Notes under the pieces: model-generated
What the model was told of the DNA's origin: nothing
Seen by the model: only the letters and a program-made list of their open reading frames with translations
Database searches by the model: none
Shown here: in pieces, positions 52,401-59,119 of the stretch
How positions within the stretch are numbered: the stretch's first letter is position 1
Layout: every line of letters starts with the position of its first letter
From: Prorocentrum cordatum
Lineage: Eukaryota > Sar > Dinophyceae > Prorocentrales > Prorocentraceae
DNA length: 59,119 nt
Direction: 5' to 3'
Assembly: GCA_963575745.1 (NCBI GenBank)
Contig: CAUYUJ010005718.1
Span: forward strand, 1-59,119
Position numbers and translations under genes: made by a program

Positions 52401-53602
52401 CTGGGCGCACGGGGTGCGCCCCAGCGGTGACCTTGTGGAACGTGGCAAAGCTCATGGTGCGACGCGCCCCAGGGAAGAGCTCGAACAGCCATACTTTTTC
52501 GGTCTCCCCCGCTGCGCCGCCCCGAACTGGAAGCAGCATCGTGGGGTGGTGGCGCACCAGGCGCTGCAAGGGCTCGTGGCCGTCATGGTAGTACTTGAAG
52601 TCAGCCTTGTTGAGGACGGCAACCTTGCGCTTCACCTTGACGACGCTGCCGCAGTCCACCGAGACGCTGTCGCCGCGCGCCGTGAGGCCGACCGTGTCAA
52701 GCGCGGTGCGGTTGGCGCGGTTCGCCCAAGAAGTTTCCGCTTGCTGCACCTGCTGCCTGAAGTGGCTGTCCTCGGGCGATTTGCTGTTCTTGCGCTCGAT
52801 GACCTCGTCGATCGGCATGTGCGAGAAGACGCGGATGTACAGCTCGGCAATGCTGCGCTTGATGGGCACGCCATGGCCCTCGCTGGCCCCGATCACGACT
52901 TGCGGGTCGTCCTCGGGAGCGGCAGGGGCGGAGCAAGAGCCCCCCTTCCCCCCTGATCATAACCCCACCCCCGCGGGTCGGCCGACGGTCGAACCCCTTG
53001 CCAGCGGGCCCCCTTCGACAGCTACAGGCGGCAACGTCGTGCGCCCCGAACACTTCCAGAACATACGGCAGCACACAAAACACAAACCTCCCAGTAGATA
53101 CAACACCACAACGCACACCACAACTTCCAGGACATACACAAACAACGCCGTTGTCTGTCCATCGGGCGTCGCCCGCCCATCCCCCTGGAGCTCCTCTGAA
53201 GGCCTTGCCGAAACACGCCAGCCGAGAACACTGCTTGGGGGTGCCCTCTGAACCCCGAGCCCCGCGGCCTCGCGCGGGGCAGGGGGGCGCCCGTCTGCTC
53301 TGGGGGGCAGGGGGCGGTCTGACGATACGCGGGATGACGACGGGCGAGGGGGAGTTGAGGAGGAAAGAGAGGAGGGGGCGTTGAGGAGGAGGGCGGGGAG
53401 AGTAGAGGAGGAGGGGGAGGGGGGATGGGCATTGTAAACTAGCTTACCCGCCCAAGCGCGTGGACGAGTCTGTAGAGGCAACATTCAGGAAACCCAGCGG
53501 TGCGTGATTTGGGCTCCAGTTGGAAAGGACCAGACGATGTTTCAACGTACGGTTGGTTGAGCGGGATGTTTGCTTCGCTTCGGCATTGGATGTATCTGTA
53601 TC
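49422..53602 (-). CDS. Multi-exon gene of unknown function with three frame breaks
   Basis: Exons by my reading (minus): about 53602-53448 (SEANIPLNQPYVETSSGPF...), 52911-49952, 49696-49422. The first junction joins ..VHALGR to DDPQVVIGASEGHGVPIKR in phase 0 with GTAAGC donor and GAG|G acceptor. The long exon carries two apparent 1-nt insertions: A7 at 52036-52042 (repair gives PVAKKRRFSLKSPGS) and G4 at 50279-50282 (repair gives LSKMKGSATVLFEKLSD). A GA duplication at about 49641-49646 breaks the last exon (repair gives ASFETVLEDGSLTMCK). The protein, ~1.1-1.2 kaa, is mostly helical, with a Ser/Gly/Ala-rich hinge and KKRR basic cluster. No known domain recognised. The 5' exon(s) are not identified. 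Either an expressed gene with homopolymer errors or a recent pseudogene. Confidence 0.6.
49697..49951 (-). other. Predicted GT-AG intron
   Basis: Donor CAAGAAG|GTCGCC at 49951, acceptor CCGCAG|GAAGAG ending at 49697. The frame is preserved (LRKK/EEIG) and the intron is pyrimidine-rich on the sense strand (CCCCCCCTCC-type runs). Confidence 0.6.
52912..53447 (-). other. Predicted GT-AG intron, 536 bp
   Basis: Donor GGGCGG|GTAAGC at 53447, acceptor CTCCCGAG|GAC ending at 52912, phase 0. Sense strand begins with a long C/T tract (53300-53430). acttccagNacata is repeated inside (53050, 53126). Confidence 0.6.
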
Positions 53603-54052
53603 CTCCTCCGCCCCTCCGTGCCCCCCCCCCCCGTAACCCCCCCGCCCAATCCTCGCCCCCCGCGTCGGGCAGGGGGCGGACGTGGGCAGCGGTGGTGCGA
53701 GAACGCTGCCGTTTTTTCCAAAGCTTAGGCCCCGTTGCGAGAGCAGTCGGGGGCCAAGGTATTGCTATAAGCATACCCTGAAAAGAAAGCTGCGCGCGAG
53801 CTGTACGAACGCCCCACAGCGGACCGCACTTGCGGACAACGTGCGCAGCGGGCCTGGCGCCGACGGCAGCCCGTCCCGCTCGGACAGGGAACGGCGATTG
53901 GGAGCGGGAGGGATGTTGGCGCTGGTAGTGGGCGGGTAACATGGGAATGAGGAGCGGACGAAGGGAGGTCGATGTAGCTTGAGGGGGCGAGCAGGCGCGC
54001 CAACGAAGGCTCATCCTCATGTGAGCTGTCACGCGGAGTACCCGCGATGATA
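53603..54052. other. Spacer or intron between the two minus-strand genes
   Basis: Has a long C-run at 53620-53633. An open minus frame (DIIAGTPRDSSHEDEPSL...) from about 54050 could be a frame-shifted continuation of the 54-55 kb gene, but no reliable exon boundary is visible. Confidence 0.4.
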
Positions 54053-55120
54053 TCAGTCAGAGTCGGAGCCAGCGCTGTCAGAGCACATTACATCAGAGTC
54101 AGAGGGCTCGTGCTCCAACAGCGACGCGTCAAGCTGCATCATGCGGCCTGTGCGCGGCCAGTACGAGGTGTCCAACTTCCACTGCTCCAGGGCCTCGTGC
54201 TCCACGGTGTTGTCGGCCCTGAGCGGGAGCACGACGTCTGGCGCGCCCTCCGAAGTCTCGGTGTCGGCGCGAGCGGCGTCGGGCAGCTCGATGGCGCAGG
54301 TGCTGATGTTGCTCGGTGCGATGTCGTGCAACGGGATGGCGCGGTTGAACGTCGGCTCCACAAGGGTGTAGTGGCCTTCGGAGAGCGAGAACACCTCGGT
54401 CTTGCCGAGCGGGAGGCAGGGGCCCACGGGGTAGTAGACGGTCTCGCGGTCGAACTCGGAGTCGGCGGGTTCCGACATGGCACCGCCTCCAGCTGCGTCG
54501 GCGATCGAAGTGGCGGCCCCCTCCGTCTCCCCCGACGCTGTGTTGTTCAGGAGCTTCTTCTCGACCTCGTTCAAACGATCCCTCAGGTAGCTGTTCTCGT
54601 GACTTGTCTCGTCCAGGCGCTTCTCGACCACCTCCAAGCGGTTGCGGGCCTGTCACTCAGTGGTGCGTGGGGGGAAAACTTGGGAAGGCGAGGCAGGCTG
54701 GGTTGGGTTGAGGGGAGGGGGGCGAGGGCGGGGGAGAGAATGTGACATGAGGCGAACGAGCAGGGAAGACAGGCGGCGAGGAGCGGGAGAAGCGGAGGGC
54801 TGAAGAGCAGCGGTGGGCAGACGGGCGCAAGGGTGTGGAGGGGGGGGAGGTGGCGGGGTGGAGGGCGGAGGGGAGGGCTTACACGGTTGAGGGCAAGCGT
54901 GGGCGGAGTACGGGCGGCGTGGGCATTGGAAGGAAGGAAGGAAGGTGGCCTCGACCAACAGCTGCCATATCCTCTGCTTCTTCGGCACATACCCGTCGTC
55001 CGACGGCGTCTCTGGGCGGGGGCGACGGATGCCCTCGTGGCACTCTGGCTCTAGGCTCATTGGAGTGGCGGTAGCGTCGGCTGCGTTGTCGGTGGCTCGG
55101 TTGCGCCACGGTGGCGACAT
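54053..55120 (-). CDS. Two-exon gene encoding a ~255-residue coiled-coil protein, unknown function
   Basis: Exon 1 55120-54950 starts at ATG (MSPPWRNRATDNAAD), exon 2 54649-54053 ends at TGA. Joining at AG|GC sites gives an uninterrupted LLVE/ARNRLEVVEKRLDE. Residues about 40-90 form a coiled coil with a basic start (PKKQRIWQLLVE, then RLEVVEKRLDETSHENSYL). The middle is acidic/neutral with YYPVGPCLPLGKTEVFSL. The C-terminus is Ser/Asp-rich (EPSDSDVMCSDSAGSDSD), a typical CK2-like acidic tail. No known family recognised. Same strand as the 49.4-53.6 kb gene; one long gene with a further frame break is possible. Confidence 0.6.
54650..54949 (-). other. Predicted GC-AG intron, 300 bp
   Basis: Donor GTCGAG|GCCACC, acceptor GTGACAG|GCCCGC: AG|GC is repeated at both borders. 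The sense strand is almost wholly C/T-rich. GC donors and a G after the acceptor are typical of dinoflagellate introns. Confidence 0.65.
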
Positions 55121-55578
55121 CGGTGATGGCCGTCGAGAGGAGGCGTGGGCCTGGTCGGCGGACTGACCGCTAGGTCGAGCCAAAACGGCTGCGGGCGGGG
55201 AGGGGGGGGGGGGTGGGCGGGCGGCCAGCGGCCCCCAGGGGGGCGGCGAGCGGGCAGGGAAAGCCCTTCGCCGTCTCTGACCAATGTGGCGCAACGACCC
55301 TCTTCGGGGCAGAGCCCTCGCGGTGCAAACGGCACGGGCGAGTTGGAACCGCATTGCCTCCAAGATGCCTTTAAGGCGGCAAATATGGCCTCCAAGATGC
55401 CCCAGCAAAGGCCAGTCTGGCCACAAGGGAGACCAAGATAGCTGCTAGACGTCTCCAAGACGGCCCGAGGTGCACCCAAGACCGCCCAATATGGTCTCAT
55501 TAGCATCTAAAGACGGCATAATCGGCTCCCGCGAGGCGTCCAAGACGGCCCAAGAGGTCTCCAAGTAGCCTCCGACAT
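55121..55578. other. Non-coding, with ccaagaYggcc short repeats
   Basis: Between about 55360 and 55570 the motifs ccaagatgcc, ccaagacggccc and ctccaagat recur at irregular spacing. G-run at 55198-55210. No gene seen. Confidence 0.5.
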
Positions 55579-55809
55579 GAAACTTATGATGATGAGGGTG
55601 AGGACGACGTTGGGGATGAGTATGGTGATGATGGTGACGATGGTGATGATGCGTATGTTGATGCTGCTTCTGCGGGCAATAAGTGTGATGCTGCTGGCGA
55701 TGGCGCTACACCATATGACAGCGAGAGCAGTGTTGGGCATGACGATTGGGGGAGGCGAGGGAGGAGGAGCAAGCAGGAACGCTGGGCGCTGCGCTTATCA
55801 AAACGATGA
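55579..55809 (+). CDS. Possible acidic exon on the plus strand
   Basis: 76 open codons to TGA 55807-55809, read in the frame ETYDDEGEDDVGDEYGDD, then ATPYDSESSVGHDDWGRRGRRSKQERW. An acidic Asp/Glu/Gly part and a basic Arg/Lys tail give protein-like composition, but there is no ATG and no clear splice sites. It may equally be a GAT-rich simple repeat. Confidence 0.25.
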   Translation, partial: ETYDDEGEDDVGDEYGDDGDDGDDAYVDAASAGNKCDAAGDGATPYDSESSVGHDDWGRRGRRSKQERWALRLSKR

Positions 55810-55916
55810 CCCAACACCACCTGATTGTCAGGAAACATGGGGATTGCATAGTTTGGGAAGGCAGCAATGTGTGGCAGAGAGAGGTAATCAAAATAAGCAG
55901 AGGGTGGCGGGTCGGT

Positions 55917-56100
55917 CCTCGGTGAACTTCGTCTTGGTCCAGGCGCACTGGCCAGCGACGGCAGCCGCCAGCGGCTGCTGGCGGTTCCCCCCTCTCTTGG
56001 GGCTGTCGGCCTTGGGAGGCTTCCTGGGGCTGCCGCCGCCGCCCTTCCGACCAGCCCGACCGCCGCCGCGAGCGCCAGCAGCGCGCCCAGCGCCAGCCAT
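55917..56100 (-). CDS. Possible first exon, basic N-terminus
   Basis: From ATG 56100: MAGAGRAAGARGGGRAGRKG, then SPRKPPKADSPKRGG and AVAGQCAWTKTKFTED. Gly/Arg/Lys-rich, could be a nucleic-acid-binding or targeting segment. The candidate donor GAG|GACCGA is non-standard. Function unknown. Confidence 0.3.
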
Positions 56101-57200
56101 CGTCGGCGACGAAAGATGGAGCTGCACTCGGAGCGGCCTCAGATCTCTGAGCTCTGAGGAAGAATACGCGAAATCACGATTTCTCTCGAGCCTAGGACGG
56201 CAAGCCATGATGGACACACGAGTTGCCCACAGCTCACAGTCGCAGGGGTGGCTCGAGAGGGCCGATTGGGGGGGCGCGGGCGGGCGTGCCAGAAGCGATT
56301 CCGCGAAGGCCCAGCGGGGGGGGGGCTCCAGGGGGGCCAGAGAAGACTTTGTGCAAATCCGAGAGGGCCTCGGCGCCCCCCCCCACCCCCCACGCCCCCG
56401 ATGAGACAGAGAAGGCCCGATGAAGGCCTCGGGGGAGGGCACAGAAAGCATCAGAGCGGCCCAAGCAGGCCCGAGGCAACGTAGGGAATGCACCAGGAAA
56501 GTCTTCGGGAAAGCCTAAAAAAAGCCTCGATGAAACCCGAGAAGTCCCAAGGATCTGCCCCAAGAAAGCGTCACTCGCCCCCATCGTCTAGCTCCCTCGG
56601 GCCTCCTCCACCCCCAACCTCATCCGAACCATCGCGCCCGCCACCCCCTCCTGCGCCCCTCCGTCCTCGCTCAGCCACTCCCTTCACCTCCCCCACGGGG
56701 GCTCCTGGGCCCCTGTGCTTGGTAGGCACCAGTCGGCGACGCGGCGCGTGTCTCCGGACCACCCAGGCCCGCCCAGGCGACACCCCGTGTGTCTCCCGAA
56801 CCCACAGACGACCCTGGGGCGACACGGGATGTGTCGCTGGGGAGGATTTTTGGACACGGAAAAGAAAATGTATCGAGGATCCGGACCCCCCGTGTGTCGC
56901 ACCAGGGGACGACCCCCCCCCGCGCGACACGCTGCGTGTCTCCTGTGGGGACCAGAAACGCCCCCCTCAGACGGGCCATGTCGGGGTCCTCCACCCGACC
57001 GCCCATTCTGATTGCAGCCGCTCCTAAGACCCCAAACTCAGCACTCCAAGCATTGAATACTTCAAACAACAACGTTTAAGCTGATGCTTGCGGGCAGAGG
57101 TGGCAAATCGGCCCCGCCTCACATAAACCAGACACGACCTGTTCGTGGCGATCCAAAGAAGCGGTGACTCGATGATGATTCACTCTCCTCCAGTCTACGC
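56101..57200. other. Non-coding low-complexity stretch
   Basis: G-runs at 56268-56335, C/T-rich part at 56590-56700, and a loosely repeated cgacac/gtgtctccNgNacc motif at 56740-56960 (cgacaccccgtgtgtct, cgacacgggatgtgtcg, cgacacgctgcgtgtct). No gene supported. Confidence 0.45.
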
Positions 57201-57214
57201 AAGGTGGCTGGCGC

Positions 57215-57450
57215 ACACGGGCTCCTCGGGCTCGCCAGCGCGACGAGGCCGCTCCATGCTGAGCAAACGCTCGCCGTTGTGAAACTCTCGCAAGGCCTCC
57301 CTGGCCTCGCACCGCGTCTGGCGGCTGATGCTCGCCACGAAAAATGCGCTCTGGTGCTCAGCTTTGGTGGCGCACCCGTCGGCTGCGAGCCACGCGGCCA
57401 TGAGGCCGACGGGCCGACCTTTCAAGGAACGCTCTCTGTCCGTCAGCCCC
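57215..57450 (-). CDS. Possible internal exon
   Basis: Minus-strand open stretch reading GLTDRERSLKGRPVGLMAAW, then ADGCATKAEHQSAFFVASIS and REALREFHNGERLLSMERP. Candidate acceptor CCCCCGAG|GGG at the start and candidate donor GAGCCC|GTGTGC at the end. Composition is protein-like with mixed helix-forming residues. Family unknown. Confidence 0.3.
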
Positions 57451-57949
57451 TCGGGGGAGCTCGCCCAGGCTGAGGGGGCCACGCGGCGGGCGGGGCGGCT
57501 CGACCACCAGGGTTCACCATGGGGGCCCTTCTGAATCCTTTCGGCGTTATCTTGGGCCACGGAATGAGAGTTCTCTGTGCCCTACTGGGCCGAAACAAGG
57601 GGCCCGAAGTACATGCGCCAGGCGCGCCTCGAAACGGGCCCCAAAGGACGCGCGTTTCGAGCGAATGGGCCAGCCCACGAGCCAATACTTAGGCATGTTT
57701 GGCCCCATAACAGGCCACTGATTGGGCTCTCGAGAGACCCTCCTAAACCGAAAACGAATGACGATTCTAAGGCCATCGACGCAATTCGAAGCTGGCCCCA
57801 GCAGGTCATAAAGTTAGACACCGCACGCAATAAGATCTCACATCGCGGGTGCGCCCAGGCACGACGAAACAAAATTAGCCAGGTGATGGGTGCGACCATC
57901 TGCAGTTGTGAGCACCACGGATGAGGTGAGAACGAGGGGAGGGGCTGGA

Positions 57950-58260
57950 ACAATGATTCAAGCGCGCGTGAGAAGGACGGAGCGTCGTTGCTGATTGGGC
58001 ACCGAAGCCAGCCGCCAAATGTTACATGTGGATGTAGCACGTCATGGATGCTATGCATGTGCGTTTGTGACGACGATGGAGCGGCATTGCTGTTGGGGTC
58101 GGATGGGCCAACCGTATCGGGTATCATCTGGGCGCAACCCGTCACGGCCGATCTGCGCGCGCACATGAGAAAGACGCAACGGCGTTGCTCGTGAAGTCGC
58201 AGAGGTCAGCCGCAACGGGTTGCATCTGGATGCTGCCCAGCACGGTTGAAGTGTTCCTTT
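57950..58260. repeat. ~97-bp degenerate tandem repeat, about three copies
   Basis: Each copy has gcgcgNNNNtgagaaNgacg or its variant, then gcgNcgttgctNNt, then gcatctggatg or catctgggcgc. Heavily diverged. Confidence 0.55.
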
Positions 58261-58287
58261 GTCGGCGCGGCCCAGGAGAACAGCATG

Positions 58288-58500
58288 CGATGGGGCCGCG
58301 AAGCGCGCGAGGGTGTGCCAATACTGGCGCTGCAAGGCATGTGACCCCTGCCATTGGGGCTTTCGGCTGAGCTTCATATGGGGCCGCGAAGCGCTAGAGG
58401 GGTTTGCCAACACGGGCGCGGCCACACGTGCGACTCTAGCCGCTGGGGCCTTCGGCGGAGCTCCCCGTGGGTCCACGGAGCGCATTGCGAGGTGCGTGTC
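58288..58500. repeat. 88-bp tandem repeat, two copies plus a partial
   Basis: atggggccgcgaagcgc starts at 58290 and 58378 (period 88), followed in both by gNgttgccaaNac, then gccNNtggggcNttcggc. A third, decayed start lies near 58467. Confidence 0.7.
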
Positions 58501-59119
58501 GGCATGCAACCGACGAGGAGGATAATGGTGACGAGGAGGAGGATCCACGTGAGGATTCGGAAAGTGGCCTCCTTCTCCCCCCCCCTCCTACTCCACCCCC
58601 TCCTACATCTCAATCTCCTCCTCCTCACCCTCTCCTCCGCCCTCAGCTTCGCACCCCTCATCCTCCTCCTTATCCTCGAGAGAGCCCTGACAGGGCGCGA
58701 AGAAGCTCCAGGAGGTCCCTTAGGGGGTCCAAGGTGGCCCCAAGATGACGCCAAGAGGTATCCAGGCCGATGGGGGGCGCAACGTAGCCGCAGTAGGGAC
58801 TTTGTAGTGTTCATGGTGAGCAGCCCTGAAAACGAACACTTCCCAATCGCTCGCGGTGCCCTTTTTGGCTCCGAGGGGGGCTCTCTTGAGCCCCCTTGGG
58901 GGTGGCTCCAAGAGGGCTGAAGATGGCTGCAGCAGGGCCCCGATGGGGGGGGCAACGGGTCCCCCAAAAGGCCACATGGTCACAGAGGCGTCTTGGGGCC
59001 ATATTGGTCCACCCTCGGCGCCCGCTTGAGGCCGCCTTGGGGCCCTCTCGGGGCCCTCTGGGGGGGGGGGCTCTATGGGGGCCCAAGAGGCAAGAGGGGC
59101 CCAAAAGGTCCAAGACCGC
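58501..59119. other. Non-coding right end
   Basis: C/T-rich run at 58572-58680 and irregular ggccccNag/ccaaga motifs to the end. No gene seen. Confidence 0.5.

Noticed and set aside
1-59119. Dinoflagellate spliced-leader gene, 5S or tRNA genes
   Set aside because: No ccgtagccattttggctcaag-like 22-mer, A/B box pair or 5S core was seen on reading; only short chance matches such as tttttggctcc near 58863.

Overview
The window looks like nuclear DNA of a dinoflagellate alga. The evidence is very high GC, CCCTAAA/TTTAGGG telomere-type motifs, large amounts of satellite and CA-type microsatellite DNA, nearly every recognisable gene on the minus strand, and a GC-AG intron of the AG|G type typical of dinoflagellates. 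No rRNA, tRNA, CRISPR or bacterial feature was seen. The genus cannot be set from sequence alone.

Layout. 1-3.2 kb: GC-rich tandem repeats (141-bp, 10-bp and about 306-bp periods) with three interstitial telomere-like motifs. 3.25-17.0 kb: a satellite array of about 173-bp monomers organised into a roughly 1.05-kb higher-order repeat, punctuated by 14 copies of a 55-61-bp hairpin element. 17.0-30.3 kb: an array of GC-rich blocks alternating with CA/ACACAG microsatellites. Two related non-LTR retrotransposons (minus strand) are inserted at the same position of the GC block. One is 5'-truncated with a 13-bp target duplication; the other is near full length. 30.3-47.6 kb: an autonomous Helitron-like element on the minus strand. 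It has a 1.8-kaa accessory ORF, then a 3.3-kaa DUF6570-like / HUH-Y2 Rep / PIF1 helicase protein that continues, through one frameshift, into a USP-type deubiquitinase domain. 48.5-48.65 kb: an inverted repeat. 49.4-53.6 kb and 54.05-55.12 kb: two intron-containing minus-strand host-type genes of unknown function. 55.1-59.1 kb: mostly intergenic or intronic low-complexity DNA with a few exon-like open stretches and degenerate tandem repeats.

The most unusual points are: (1) a Helitron-like Rep/helicase fused to a ubiquitin-specific protease; (2) RNase H domains in both retrotransposons whose motifs run in circularly permuted order; (3) a single in-frame UGA, with no AUG after it, separating Gag-like and endonuclease-RT regions in both retrotransposons; (4) shared site-specific insertion with a conserved 3' stem-loop; (5) the satellite-embedded hairpin family with compensatory changes. 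Several frameshifts fall in short homopolymers, so sequencing error is a real alternative to gene decay for those breaks. All family names rest on reading motifs by eye; no database search was run.
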